64,000 nucleotides of DNA. It comes from Clostridium sp. Lineage in GTDB: Bacteria > Bacillota > Clostridia > Lachnospirales > Lachnospiraceae. How positions within the stretch are numbered: position 1 is the stretch's first letter; the number at the start of each line of letters is the position of its first letter. Position numbers and translations under genes: made by a program. The notes beneath the pieces were generated by a model. The model saw only the letters and a list, made by a program, of their open reading frames with translations, was not told the origin of the DNA and did no database searches. Positions 17,818 through 27,504 of the stretch are shown one piece after another. The DNA is taken from assembly GCA_031275405.1 (NCBI GenBank), contig JAISOV010000052.1:1-64000 (forward strand), written 5' to 3'.

Positions 17818-18976
17818 TTTGTGTTACCCCCACGTATGAAATGATTTCCTGCGCAATCTGCTCCAGTGGCACCACCTGATCCGAAAGCCCGCTTTCCACG
17901 ATGCTCTTTGGCATTCCGTATACGATACAGGTTTCTTGGTTCTGTGCAATGACATGGACTTTTTTACTGACTTCCAGATTCCGGATTCCTACGGTTCCGT
18001 CCATCCCCATCCCGGTCATGACGACACAGAGGATTTCATCGAACCGGCTTTTCGCAAGGGATTCGTACATATAGTTGGCACAGGGCTTCACCCCTTCCCG
18101 GTATGGTTCGTCCGAATAACGGATGGTGTACCTGCCCGCCGCAGACGTGCCGACCTGCATATGCTTCCCGCCCATCGCCAGATAGACCACGCCGTTTCGC
18201 AGCTCGTCGCCCTCCGCCGCTTCCTTTACCGCGATGGGGCTGATGGCGTTGAGCCGTTCCGCTAAGGAGGTGGTAAACCCTTTCGGCATATGCTGTACGA
18301 CCAGCACCGGAGCGTTCAGCTCCGCCGGAAGCCTGGGAACCACCGCCTGCAAGGCTCTGGGACCTCCCGTGGAACTGGCAATCGCTACCAGCCTTTTGCC
18401 TACAGGTAAACTGCCAGGCTGTCCTGCCGCCGATCCTCCCACAGGCGCCCAGCCTCTGGAGGATCCCATGACGGAACCGCCAGACAGTCCGCCCCCGGGT
18501 TTCATGATGTCCGCGATCTTGTCCGTGAACTCTTTGGTACGCAGGAATCTCTCCCGGAACTCGGCTGAGGGCGGACGGCTGTTGGAGATGACATCCAGAA
18601 GCGTCGTCAGCTCCTTCCGGAAATGGTCGGTCCTGCACTGCACGGCGACGGTAGGCTTATGGATAAAGTCAATGGCCCCAAGATCCAGCGCGTCCAGGGT
18701 GGTCTTTGCCCCTTCTTTGGTGTCGGTGCTTGCCATCAGCACCTTCGCCGGGATCTTGTATCTGCGAAGCTCCTGCAGAAGCTCCAGCCCTCCCATCTTA
18801 GGCATGTTCACGTCCAGCACCACGGCATCATAAGTCTTCCTGGTCAGAAGATCCAGCGCCTCCAGTCCGTTCCTTGCAATGTCCGCCACTTGGAATCTTT
18901 GGTCTTGGTTGATTATATCACAGAGTACGCTTCTCATGAGTGCAGAGTCATCAACAACCAGAATTTTTTTTGCCAC
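17807..18976 (-). CDS. cheB: Chemotaxis methylesterase/deamidase CheB
   Basis: The product has 389 aa. The receiver domain has phospho-acceptor Asp55 in VVLDVNMPKMGG. A linker with Gly/Ser stretches (about 160-192) leads to the esterase domain with catalytic Ser near 202 (ASSTGGPRALQ), His near 229 (VVQHMPKG) and Asp near 326 (TGMGMDGTVG). All catalytic residues are intact. The start is GTG, with GGGAGAAG some nt upstream. The product resets receptor methylation when phosphorylated by CheA. Confidence 0.96.
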   Translation of the reverse strand: MAKKILVVDDSALMRSVLCDIINQDQRFQVADIARNGLEALDLLTRKTYDAVVLDVNMPKMGGLELLQELRRYKIPAKVLMASTDTKEGAKTTLDALDLGAIDFIHKPTVAVQCRTDHFRKELTTLLDVISNSRPPSAEFRERFLRTKEFTDKIADIMKPGGGLSGGSVMGSSRGWAPVGGSAAGQPGSLPVGKRLVAIASSTGGPRALQAVVPRLPAELNAPVLVVQHMPKGFTTSLAERLNAISPIAVKEAAEGDELRNGVVYLAMGGKHMQVGTSAAGRYTIRYSDEPYREGVKPCANYMYESLAKSRFDEILCVVMTGMGMDGTVGIRNLEVSKKVHVIAQNQETCIVYGMPKSIVESGLSDQVVPLEQIAQEIISYVGVTQNGS

Positions 18977-19047
18977 GTTCTTTCTTCTCCCTCACTGTCC
19001 CGAATACCGGCGCGGCATCTATGTATGCCGTACCACATGCCGCGCCG

Positions 19048-19776
19048 TCACTTTTTCCACGATTGGTGACTCCTGTTTCTCCTTTCGAGTTCAAACAGAT
19101 CTTTGACCAGTTCCTTTCTGGTACTGTCGTCTAGATCCACGAATCTCACCCGATGCTCGAACAGATCCTTCTTGTCTTCGATTTCCCGTACTTCCAGCAC
19201 CTCCCCTGCCAGCTCGTACCGGTGGACGTCCTCTTCCCCCAGCCGGAGGGAATAGCCGCAGTAGATACAGCTTCCCTCGTCATAGCTTTTGGAAGTGACG
19301 AAACGCAGGCCTCCGCCGCTGATGTCCGCGATCACGCCCGGCTCCAAGTCCCCCTTCACGGGCCGCGCCCCCAGCGCCGTCCTCTCTTCCTCGGAAAGCA
19401 CCTTAGAAACCATATCCAGGGTACAGCCGAACCGGTAATATTCCCGGCGCTGCTGTTTGCGCAGACTGCCGGTCAGTTCCACCAGCATGAAGTAGCTGCC
19501 GTTTTCTTTGTAGACCCTTTTTACTTTCGCCAGGCACTGGAACGGGCTGACGCTGGCCAAAAAGACCAGGTTCAGCCTGGTACCGACCGGAGGGATCAGA
19601 TACTTCGAGCCGACCATGGGCAGCTCAAGCGACACCTCCTCTTCCGTCAGAATGCCGTACACTGCGCTCTTATACGTCTTCGTTCTCTGGTGCTGCCGAC
19701 CCTCCGGCGCCTGGTGGTCGATAGACAGTTCCACCTTATCCCCGGGCCTTATGAATTTTGAAATCATGACTGCCAC
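19048..19776 (-). CDS. YcgR-type PilZ domain protein (c-di-GMP responsive)
   Basis: The product has 242 aa. An N-terminal YcgR-like beta domain (about 1-105) precedes a PilZ domain. PilZ shows both c-di-GMP ligand motifs: the arginine cluster RREYYR near residue 110 and DISGGGLR near 150. In other bacteria such proteins slow or block the flagellar motor when c-di-GMP is high. Placement between flhG and cheB agrees with a motility brake role, which is inferred. The start is a GTG at 19776; an ATG nine bases later is equally possible because the purine run lies between optimal spacings for both. Confidence 0.88.
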   Translation of the reverse strand: MAVMISKFIRPGDKVELSIDHQAPEGRQHQRTKTYKSAVYGILTEEEVSLELPMVGSKYLIPPVGTRLNLVFLASVSPFQCLAKVKRVYKENGSYFMLVELTGSLRKQQRREYYRFGCTLDMVSKVLSEEERTALGARPVKGDLEPGVIADISGGGLRFVTSKSYDEGSCIYCGYSLRLGEEDVHRYELAGEVLEVREIEDKKDLFEHRVRFVDLDDSTRKELVKDLFELERRNRSHQSWKK

Positions 19777-19800
19777 TCACCCCTCCCAAAAACCGTGGGA

Positions 19801-19821
19801 AGAAAGCTCCCGAAGCTTTCT
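19801..19821. repeat. Intercistronic palindrome between flhG and the PilZ gene
   Basis: AGAAAGCT and AGCTTTCT arms (8 bp) surround a 5-base loop that reads TTCGGG-like on the transcribed strand. The sequence closely resembles the palindrome at 44308-44326. A second imperfect hairpin (GATTGTGAA...TTCACAATC) follows at about 19843-19871. They may slow exonucleases or partly end transcription inside the operon (inference). Confidence 0.6.
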
Positions 19822-19878
19822 TTGATCCGAAACTACCGTTCAGATTGTGAAGGTCATGGCTTTTCACAATCTTCTTGT

Positions 19879-20751
19879 TTACCTCTTTCCCGAAATAATA
19901 TGTGAAAAGAAGGACGCCATCCCTCTCCTGGGCTGTCTTTCCGCTTCTTCTCTGTGCATGAGTCTCGCGGCGATCCGTTCATAAGCCTGACTGGACTTCG
20001 CGCCGGGATTCTCCATCGACACCGGCAGCTGCTGCATGACGGCTTTGGAAAGCTGAACGTCCTGCGGTACATAGCCCAGGTAATAGAGGTTCATCTTCAG
20101 GTATCTCGCCGCCACCGTGTTCAGCTTCTTGAACAGCACCTGTCCATCCTCCGCCCTCCCGACACGGTTCGCGATCATCTTGACTTTCGTGACGTCCTCC
20201 CGGTAGCGCGGATGGCGGTACAGCGCCTTCAGCAAGGAATAGGAGTCCGTGATGGACGTAGGTTCCGGCGTCGTCACCAGAAGGACTTCGCCGCTCGCCA
20301 CCAGAAATTCCAGTACCGCGTCGGAAATCCCGGCTCCCGTATCCACGATGATGATGTCCGCGATCACGTCCAGTTCCGCCAGATTCTGCACGATGTAGGT
20401 CAGGTAGTCGCGCCCTAGGTTCGCCATCCCGGCAATGCCGGAGCCGCCGGAAATAAAGCCCACCGACATCGGGCCCCAGGTGATGATGTCCCGGATTTCC
20501 TTGCCTTTGTAGATCATATCATATAAATTATATTTCGGTATTGTGCCAAACATGATCTCCACGTTGGCCAGACCAAAATCAGCGTCCAGGATGATGACTT
20601 TCTGGTTCATCTTCCGGAACTGTATGGCAAGGTTGACTGCCGTATTCGATTTCCCCACCCCGCCCTTACCACTGGTTACTGTAATGACACGGGCTAAGGG
20701 CCGTACCACGTTGCTTGCTTTTATGATACGTAACTGTTCTGCCTGGTCCAT
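19879..20751 (-). CDS. flhG: Flagellar number/placement ATPase FlhG (YlxH, MinD-like)
   Basis: The product has 290 aa. A deviant Walker A (SGKGGVGKSNTAVNLA) lies near residue 28, the switch-like LDADFGLANVEIMFG follows, and the IIVDTGAGISDAVLEF motif comes later. The C-terminal basic amphipathic helix is of the kind used for membrane binding. FlhG works with FlhF to control flagellar number and position, and flhF is immediately upstream. AGGAG precedes the ATG. Confidence 0.94.
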   Translation of the reverse strand: MDQAEQLRIIKASNVVRPLARVITVTSGKGGVGKSNTAVNLAIQFRKMNQKVIILDADFGLANVEIMFGTIPKYNLYDMIYKGKEIRDIITWGPMSVGFISGGSGIAGMANLGRDYLTYIVQNLAELDVIADIIIVDTGAGISDAVLEFLVASGEVLLVTTPEPTSITDSYSLLKALYRHPRYREDVTKVKMIANRVGRAEDGQVLFKKLNTVAARYLKMNLYYLGYVPQDVQLSKAVMQQLPVSMENPGAKSSQAYERIAARLMHREEAERQPRRGMASFFSHIISGKR

Positions 20752-20836
20752 ACTGTTTCTCCTATCGGTTTTTCAAACACAACTGCGGCTTTTTGCAGTT
20801 CCTGTTTTTTGTAGTTTCCGCATTTTTTCACACCTT

Positions 20837-22057
20837 TCACGGTTTCCCGCCTAGCAGCTGTTTGACGATCTTCTGAGGGTTAAAAGGCTCAATATCTTCC
20901 GGAACGTTCTGACCTTTTGTAATGTAGGAAATGGGCGCTTCCGTATGCAGCCTGACATTCAGAAGGTTCCCTACATAGTCCGTCTCATCCAGTTTGGTGA
21001 AAATCAGCTGAAAGTCCGTCATTTTTTTATAATTGTCGGCAATCCGCAGCAGATCCCGCAGCTTCGTAGTGGCGCTCAATATCAGGAACACCTGTCTTTC
21101 CGCCAGTTCCTGCACGCACCGGAGGAAGCTCTTCATCTTCTCGAGCTGTTCCTCGTTCTGATGGGAATGTCCGGCGGTGTCTACAAAAATATAGTCAAAG
21201 CTCTTAAAATCCCTGATGGCCGCCTGCAGCTCTTCCTCGGTATAGATCACGCGGAAAGGCGCCTCCAGTATGTTCGCGTAAGTACGCAGCTGTTCCGCCG
21301 CCGCAATGCGGTAAGTATCGGCGGTGACGAGCGCCACCTTCTTCCTTTCCTCCACCGTCAGACGGCTGGAGAGCTTCGCGATGGTCGTCGTCTTCCCCAC
21401 TCCGGTCGGCCCTATGAAGATCAGTACCTTAGGGCCTGACTGAGGCGGCAGGATACAGGTCGTCTTCCCGAATTTCAGGATGAGCTTCTGGTAGGTATTC
21501 GCCAGGGTGTAGTCAAACGGCATATTCGGCTTATTTAACTTATCAATGTCCTCCATGATCTGGTTGGCGTATTTTTCATCCACTTCGTTGCCGATCATCG
21601 TATTGTAAAGCAGTTTCATGAACTTCACGGATTCCGACTCTTTTTCCGGCTTCTTCCCTTCCTCGCTCCCCGCCCTGGGGGTTTCCGCCCGGGCGGCCGC
21701 TGCATTCTCCGCTCTAGGCTGCGCGGCCTCGCTCTCCGCTTTCTGGAACTGGCTGACCAGCAGATTCTGCAGACTGTCCAGCTTTTCTTCGATATTGCCG
21801 GAAACGGCGCTCTCTTTCAGCGCGGGAATCGTCTTCCGTACAGGCTCCGGCGGTGTTTCCCGCCTAGGCGGCGCCGTCCGCTCGTTTTCGTCTTCTATGG
21901 CGGCTGTCACCTCCGTCAGCCGGGAACGCAGCGCCGCAAACATGCCCTTCCGCATGACATTTCTCGTATTCAGCACGACTACGCCGGCGCCCAGTTCTTT
22001 TTTTGCGGCTGCCAAAGCTTCCTCTTCTGTTTTTCCCGTGTATTTTTTAATCGTCAT
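20837..22057 (-). CDS. flhF: Flagellar SRP-type GTPase FlhF
   Basis: The product has 406 aa. The N-terminal B segment MTIKKYTGKTEEEALAAAKK is followed by a variable Ala/Glu/Pro-rich linker (about 75-145), then the N and G domains. G1 is GPTGVGKTTTIAKL, a DTAGHSHQ switch motif follows, and TKLDETDYVGN contains the guanine-specificity motif. It is a paralogue of Ffh/FtsY that sites the flagellum. The ATG follows directly on the flhA TAG stop, so the two are translationally coupled. Confidence 0.95.
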   Translation of the reverse strand: MTIKKYTGKTEEEALAAAKKELGAGVVVLNTRNVMRKGMFAALRSRLTEVTAAIEDENERTAPPRRETPPEPVRKTIPALKESAVSGNIEEKLDSLQNLLVSQFQKAESEAAQPRAENAAAARAETPRAGSEEGKKPEKESESVKFMKLLYNTMIGNEVDEKYANQIMEDIDKLNKPNMPFDYTLANTYQKLILKFGKTTCILPPQSGPKVLIFIGPTGVGKTTTIAKLSSRLTVEERKKVALVTADTYRIAAAEQLRTYANILEAPFRVIYTEEELQAAIRDFKSFDYIFVDTAGHSHQNEEQLEKMKSFLRCVQELAERQVFLILSATTKLRDLLRIADNYKKMTDFQLIFTKLDETDYVGNLLNVRLHTEAPISYITKGQNVPEDIEPFNPQKIVKQLLGGKP

Positions 22058-24097
22058 CTATGCCGTCACCATCCCTACCGATTGCAATTCCACGTTAGAC
22101 TCAATCTCGCTGTAAGACACCACCACTAAATCTCTGAAATAATCCTCTGTCAGTTTCTTAAAGTACATCCGGACAATAGGCGAGGTGATCACGATGGGGT
22201 TTTTCCCAAGGTTTTCTAATTTCCGCACCTCGTTCCCTACCGACGCCATGATGGATTTCGTCCGGGCGGGGTCTAAGTTCAGATAAGCCCCCGCTTCCGC
22301 CTGTTTCACGCTCCCCATGATCTCCTGCTCCACCTTGGGATCCAAGGTCACGACGCTGGTCGTCTCATGGGCGGGAAAATATTTGGAGGAAATCGCCCTT
22401 TTCAGGTTCTGCCGGACATACTCCGTCAGGATGTCCGTATCCCTTGTGGACGGCGCGTAGTCCGCCAGAGTTTCCAGGATGGACAGCAGGTCGCGGACGG
22501 AAATCCCCTCTTTGAGCAGGTTCTGCAGCACCTTCTGGATCTCCCCAAGCCCCAGAAGCTTCGGCGTAAGCTCTTCCACCAGAGACGGGCTGCTTTCTTT
22601 CACGTTCTGGATCAGGTTCTGTACGTCCTGTCTGGTCAGCAGTTCCGCGATATGCTGACGGATGACCTCCGTCAGGTGGGTGGCGATGATGGACGGGGGA
22701 TCCACTACCGTATAGCCCAGGGTCTCCGCCCTTTCCCTCTGGCTCTCGGTGATCCAGATGGCGGGCAGATGGAAGGACGGCTCAAAGGTCGGGATCCCTG
22801 TGACCTCTTCCTCCACATAGCCGGGATTCATCGCCATATAATGGTCGAACAGGATTTCCCCCTCGCTGACCTGGATCCCTTTGATCTTTATAATATACTG
22901 GTTCGGATTTAATTGTATGTTATCGCGCAGACGAATAATCGGTACCACCGTGCCAAGTTCCAGGGCGATCTGACGCCGGATCATGACTACCCGGTCAAGC
23001 AGGTCTCCGCCTTGGTTCACATCCGCCAAGGGGATGATCCCGTAGCCGAATTCCAGTTCGATCGGATCTACCTGTAACAGGCTGTTCACGTTCTCCGGCT
23101 GACGGATCTCGTCCGCCGCCGCTTCCTCCTGGCCGACCTCCTGCTTGATCTGGGCAATTTCCATGGTCGCGGCGATCCTTCTGCCTACCAGGATAAATAC
23201 CGTCCCCAGTCCCACGAAGAGCCAGATGCTAAGAGGGGTCACGAAACCTAACACCATCAGGATGCCGCCCACCAGATACATAGCCTTAGGCGTGGCGAAA
23301 AGCTGTCCTATCAGACCGGAGCCGAAATCGGTGTCCTTGCTTCCCTTCGTCACGAGGATACCGGTAGAAAGGGAGATCAGCAAAGAAGGGATCTGGCTGA
23401 CCAGACCGTCGCCGATGGTGAGGATGGTATAGCGGTTGAGGGCTTCCGTCAGCTCCATTCCCTGCCTGGTCATGCCCATCACGATACCGCCCACGATGTT
23501 TACCACGGTGATGATCAGCCCGGCAATGGCGTCTCCTTTTACGTATTTCACGGCGCCGTCCATAGCGCCGAAGAAACTGGATTCCTCCTGTATCTTGTCG
23601 CGTCTCCGTTTGGCCTCCGCGTCGTCGATCGCTCCGGTATTGAGGTCGGCGTCGATTGCCATCTGTTTGCCGGGCATGGCGTCCAAGGTAAAACGGGCGG
23701 TCACTTCCGCCACCCTTTCAGACCCTTTGTTGATGACCATGAACTGAATCAGGATCAGCAGGATGAAGACGATGACGCCGATCACCAGGTCGCCGCCGCC
23801 TACGAAGTTGCCGAAGGTCTCCACGACGTTCCCCGGCTCTCCGGTCCCCAGGATCAGCTTCGTGCTGGAGGCGTTAAGCCCGATCCGGAAAATCGTGGTA
23901 AACAGGAGCATAGTCGGAAAGTAGGACATATCCATGACTTCTTTGATGAACATGGTGCCGAACAGGATCGTAAAGGCGATGGAGATATTGAAAGCCAGCA
24001 GCACATCCAGAAGAATGGACGGCATTGTGACAATGAACATCAGGAACGCCACCACGATATAAATGGCAACCACCGCATCCAGTCTTTTCAGCTTCAT
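22058..24097 (-). CDS. flhA: Flagellar export gate protein FlhA
   Basis: The product has 679 aa. Eight predicted membrane helices occupy about residues 1-325, including the FHIPEP-type cytoplasmic loop (NKGSERVAEVTARFTLDAMPGKQMAIDADL). A large cytoplasmic domain (about 345-679) binds export substrates and chaperones. Length and motif order are complete. The start follows AAAGGAG. The 133 bp upstream, after flhB, holds no gene. Confidence 0.97.
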   Translation of the reverse strand: MKLKRLDAVVAIYIVVAFLMFIVTMPSILLDVLLAFNISIAFTILFGTMFIKEVMDMSYFPTMLLFTTIFRIGLNASSTKLILGTGEPGNVVETFGNFVGGGDLVIGVIVFILLILIQFMVINKGSERVAEVTARFTLDAMPGKQMAIDADLNTGAIDDAEAKRRRDKIQEESSFFGAMDGAVKYVKGDAIAGLIITVVNIVGGIVMGMTRQGMELTEALNRYTILTIGDGLVSQIPSLLISLSTGILVTKGSKDTDFGSGLIGQLFATPKAMYLVGGILMVLGFVTPLSIWLFVGLGTVFILVGRRIAATMEIAQIKQEVGQEEAAADEIRQPENVNSLLQVDPIELEFGYGIIPLADVNQGGDLLDRVVMIRRQIALELGTVVPIIRLRDNIQLNPNQYIIKIKGIQVSEGEILFDHYMAMNPGYVEEEVTGIPTFEPSFHLPAIWITESQRERAETLGYTVVDPPSIIATHLTEVIRQHIAELLTRQDVQNLIQNVKESSPSLVEELTPKLLGLGEIQKVLQNLLKEGISVRDLLSILETLADYAPSTRDTDILTEYVRQNLKRAISSKYFPAHETTSVVTLDPKVEQEIMGSVKQAEAGAYLNLDPARTKSIMASVGNEVRKLENLGKNPIVITSPIVRMYFKKLTEDYFRDLVVVSYSEIESNVELQSVGMVTA

Positions 24098-24230
24098 ACC
24101 CCGCTCCTTTCCCCGAAGATCCGACAGCCAAGTCTTGCCTAGGCCTTTCAGGAACCTTTCCTTCCGTCAAAGCTTTTACCAGCGGCCAGCCCGCAGCCAT
24201 GATGTTCCGGCGCGGGATGGATGAGCCTGT

Positions 24231-25358
24231 TTATACTTTTCCTTGGAGGTGGTACACATACGCCAGCACCTCCGCCACCGCCTGGTACAGCTCCGGCGGA
24301 ACCGCCTGCCCTACCTCCACATTGGTATACAGCATCCGCGCCAGCGGCTTGTTCTCCACGATTTCAATCTTATGCTCCTTGGCGATCTCCTTGATACGGG
24401 CCGCCAGATAATCCTCGCCCTTGGCAATGACCGTCGGCGCTTCGGATTTTTCCGGCTCATACCGGATCGCCACCGCGAAATGCGTCGGGTTGGTGATCAC
24501 GACGTCCGCCTGAGGCAGGTTCTGCATCATGCGCCGCTGGGAAGCCTCGCGCATTTTCCCCCGGATCTTCCCTTTGACCTTGGGATCGCCCTCCGACTGC
24601 TTGTACTCGTCCTTGACTTCCTGCTTGGTCATCCGCATATCCTTGGCGAATTTCCGCGACTGATAGATCCGGTCCGCCACCGCGATCACCATGTACACCA
24701 GGGAAATCCGGATCCCCAGATCCGTCACCGTCTGCCCCATGAGGGAAATCGCCTGCATCAGAGGAATGTCGAACAGGAGATAAAGCAGGCCTGATTTATC
24801 CCGCAGGTATCCGTAGCAGATCCACAGGATCAGTCCGATTTTCGCGACGGACTTCACCAGCTCCACGATGGCGTTCATGGAAAACAGCCTCTTGAAGCCG
24901 GAAACCGGGCTGAAACGGCTCAGCTTAGGCTTGAGCGGTTCCAGCGTAGGCTTCCACTTCACCTGCGCCAGATCGCTTAGAAAAGCGACCGTGAACGTGA
25001 CGGCAAAGACCAGGCCTACGACCAGGAGAACCTGCAGCACCATCTGCCGGAAAATCACCTCTATATCCCTCTCCGGCAGATTGCCGTTCCAGAAAGTGAC
25101 GACTGACGGGATCTGGAGATAGAACTTGGGGAAAACCCCTAACAGCTGTTCTCCCATGACCCCTACCCAGAACCGCAGGACGAGAAACAGGGTCAGAAGC
25201 CCCAGTCCGTTCGCAATCTCCCTGCTCTTTGCCACCTGGCCTTTGTCGCGGGCATCCGAAAGCTTCTTGGAAGTAGCCTCCTCGGTCTTTTCTCCGCCCG
25301 GCCCGTCCTGCGCAAAGAACTGCAAATCCAGCCTGGGTACCGCGTGCCTTCCGCTCAT
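24231..25358 (-). CDS. flhB: Flagellar export switch protein FlhB
   Basis: The product has 375 aa. The family N-terminus DGPGGEKTEEATSKKLSDAR leads to four membrane helices. The cytoplasmic domain contains the self-cleavage site NPTH in DVVITNPTHFAVAIRY. Cleavage there switches export from hook to filament substrates. The ATG at 25358 is set by CAGGAG 6 nt upstream. The reading frame stays open for another 560 bases into fliR, but that extension is out-of-frame fliR sequence and is not part of the protein. Confidence 0.95.
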   Translation of the reverse strand: MSGRHAVPRLDLQFFAQDGPGGEKTEEATSKKLSDARDKGQVAKSREIANGLGLLTLFLVLRFWVGVMGEQLLGVFPKFYLQIPSVVTFWNGNLPERDIEVIFRQMVLQVLLVVGLVFAVTFTVAFLSDLAQVKWKPTLEPLKPKLSRFSPVSGFKRLFSMNAIVELVKSVAKIGLILWICYGYLRDKSGLLYLLFDIPLMQAISLMGQTVTDLGIRISLVYMVIAVADRIYQSRKFAKDMRMTKQEVKDEYKQSEGDPKVKGKIRGKMREASQRRMMQNLPQADVVITNPTHFAVAIRYEPEKSEAPTVIAKGEDYLAARIKEIAKEHKIEIVENKPLARMLYTNVEVGQAVPPELYQAVAEVLAYVYHLQGKV

Positions 25359-25408
25359 AGCGCGCTCCTGCGCCGCCTCTCCGCAGAAACGACAAATCCT
25401 TTCTTCCG

Positions 25409-26191
25409 TCACCGCAGCCCCTCCACAAACGATACCATCAGCTTCTTCATCTGCAAGAATACGAAGTCCGCCGCGCTGGGCAGCATTCCCGTCGTCAGGA
25501 ACAGCACCCCTATGCCTACTAGGATCTTCAGCTGGATACCGATCACGAACATATTCATCTGCGGGGATACTTTCGCCAAAATACCCAGAACCGCGTTCAG
25601 GAGCATACTCACGCAGAAAACCGGCAGGCAGATCCGGAACCCGATGACGAGATACTCCCCGAGGAACGTCACCAAGGACTGGAGAAGAGCCTCCACACGA
25701 AAGACCGCCCCGTTCACCGGGATCAGGACAAAAGAGTCCGCCAGCGCCCCCAGGAGATAACGGTACATCCCCGTGCCGATCAGGAGCAGCATCAGCACAT
25801 ACTGATAAATGGCCCCGGTAATGCTGGTACTCTGGTTCGTCGCCGGATCCATCAAAGTAACCATGGACAGTCCGGTTTCCATGTCCGCGATAGACCCGGC
25901 AAAGTTCACGATAGAGGTACACACCGTCGCGCCGAGACCGATCAGTAAGCCTGTCGCGGCTTCCCGTATGACGATCCCGGCATAGCCGACGACCGTCTGG
26001 TACTCCGCTCCCGACGCGGGGGTGAGGGAAGAGTATAGCAGCACGGAAGTAAAAAAGCTGATCCCGATCCGAATCCTCGCCGGGGTATTGCCCAGGCTGA
26101 AAAACGGGGCAATAAAAACAAAACAGGACACACGGGTAAAGATCAGCAGAAAATATTCTAAATCAGCGGTCGCAAAAGCATACTGTACCAT
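25409..26191 (-). CDS. fliR: Flagellar export gate protein FliR
   Basis: The product has 260 aa and is strongly hydrophobic, with about six membrane helices. Family stretches include FLLIFTRVSCFVFIAPFFS at the N-terminus and a central loop after GLSMVTLMDPATNQSTS. With FliP and FliQ it forms the helical export gate complex. It begins 7 bp after the fliQ stop with only a weak ribosome site, suggesting coupling to fliQ. Confidence 0.95.
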   Translation of the reverse strand: MVQYAFATADLEYFLLIFTRVSCFVFIAPFFSLGNTPARIRIGISFFTSVLLYSSLTPASGAEYQTVVGYAGIVIREAATGLLIGLGATVCTSIVNFAGSIADMETGLSMVTLMDPATNQSTSITGAIYQYVLMLLLIGTGMYRYLLGALADSFVLIPVNGAVFRVEALLQSLVTFLGEYLVIGFRICLPVFCVSMLLNAVLGILAKVSPQMNMFVIGIQLKILVGIGVLFLTTGMLPSAADFVFLQMKKLMVSFVEGLR

Positions 26192-26198
26192 GGGCTAT

Positions 26199-26480
26199 CT
26201 ACCAGTCCACGTATCTGCTGAAATTGCTCCAGAGTTCCACCGTATACTCCACCATGGCGTTCATCATCCATCTCCCGAACAAGACGATGGAGAGGAACAC
26301 GCAGACAATCTTGGGTACAAATGCCAGCGTCTGTTCCTGAATGGAGGTCACTGTCTGGAAGATACTGACCGCCAGGCCGATGACAAGCGACACCGCAAGT
26401 ACCGGCAGAGCCGTCTTGATAATCAGGTACAACGCGCTGTTGGTAATCTCCGCAACCAAAGCGCCCATTTCCGCCGTCAT
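26199..26480 (-). CDS. fliQ: Flagellar export gate protein FliQ
   Basis: The 93-aa, two-helix membrane protein has the family signature VIGLAVSIFQTVTSIQEQTL and a KIVCVFLSIVLFGRWM second helix. The ATG at 26480 has AAGGAGGAAGG upstream. An in-frame ATG at 26522 adds a non-family polar extension and was rejected. Confidence 0.95.
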   Translation of the reverse strand: MTAEMGALVAEITNSALYLIIKTALPVLAVSLVIGLAVSIFQTVTSIQEQTLAFVPKIVCVFLSIVLFGRWMMNAMVEYTVELWSNFSRYVDW

Positions 26481-26631
26481 GTCCTTCCTCCTTCCCGCCG
26501 TGTTCCCCGGAAGAACGCTCACGGCGTGTTTGGGTTACTATCTATTTCCATCCAGCGCGTCTCTCCTCGCTTCCGGCAGACCTCATCCGCTTCCATACCG
26601 GCACTTCCGCCCCTTGCTTCCGGCGGGCCTG

Positions 26632-27504
26632 CTACCGGTACATCTTCACCACGCTTCCGATGATCAGGCCCCAGCCGTCCGCCAGGACGAACAGCAGGAT
26701 CTTAAAGGGCATGGATATGGTCGTAGGCGGCAGCATCATCATGCCCATACTCATCAGGGTAGAAGCGACTACCATGTCAATCACGATAAAAGGAATATAA
26801 ATCATAAAGCCGATAAAAAACGCGATCCGCAGTTCGCTGACCATAAAACTGGGAATCAATACGGAAATCGGAACGGACTCCGGATCGCCCACATCCCATT
26901 CCTGCCCCGCGATTTCCATGAACAGCCCCACATCCTTCGCCTGGGTGTGTCTGGACATAAATTCCCGCATTGGCGTGATCGCCCTGTCCAAGGCTTCCTC
27001 CTGGTCGATCTCTCCCGCGTCGAAAGGAACATAGGCTTCCTCATATACCTGCTCCACGGTCGGCGACATGATGAAGAACGTCAGGATCAGCGCCAGGCCG
27101 ATCAGCACCTGATTGGGCGGCGCGGTCTGCGTGTTCAGGGCGGCTCTGGTAAAATGCAGGACGATGATGATCCTGGTAAAAGAAGTCATCATCATGATCA
27201 GCGTCGGCGCCAGCGCCATCAGCGTCAGCGTCAGCAGAATCTTGAGGGAGCTGTTCAGTTCCCCGTTTCCGTTCAGGTAAGTCACCGTCAGCTCATTGGC
27301 AAGGTTCAGCCCGGAAGCGACATCCGTTCCCTCCGGCGGCACGGGGGCGGTCGCGCCCGGCGTTCCCGGCGTACTCGGCGCGGGCGGGGTTACCGGTTCG
27401 GCGGCGTACACAGAAAGCGAAACACCCATACACAATATGCCTACCGAAACCAGCAGGCATACCCAAATCGCAATCTGTTGTCCGGATAACAATCTTTTCT
27501 TCAT
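26632..27504 (-). CDS. fliP: Flagellar export gate protein FliP
   Basis: The product has 290 aa. A cleavable signal peptide (about 1-35, ending near VYAAEP) is typical of FliP. A Pro/Thr/Gly-rich spacer (about 36-60) follows, then the conserved core with four helices, including MMTSFTRIIIVLHFTRAALN and GLALILTFFIMSPT. The ATGA overlap with the fliO stop implies coupled translation. A non-coding stretch of about 150 bp separates it from fliQ. Confidence 0.96.
   Translation of the reverse strand: MKKRLLSGQQIAIWVCLLVSVGILCMGVSLSVYAAEPVTPPAPSTPGTPGATAPVPPEGTDVASGLNLANELTVTYLNGNGELNSSLKILLTLTLMALAPTLIMMMTSFTRIIIVLHFTRAALNTQTAPPNQVLIGLALILTFFIMSPTVEQVYEEAYVPFDAGEIDQEEALDRAITPMREFMSRHTQAKDVGLFMEIAGQEWDVGDPESVPISVLIPSFMVSELRIAFFIGFMIYIPFIVIDMVVASTLMSMGMMMLPPTTISMPFKILLFVLADGWGLIIGSVVKMYR

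Noticed and set aside
25359-25922. Long N-terminal extension of flhB
   Set aside because: The frame stays open but lies over fliR in another frame, has no FlhB-like sequence, and a CAGGAG site marks the ATG at 25358.
26341-27489. 382-aa plus-strand frame opposite fliP/fliQ
   Set aside because: It is antisense to clear export-gate genes, and its His/Arg/Gln-rich composition is typical of a shadow frame.
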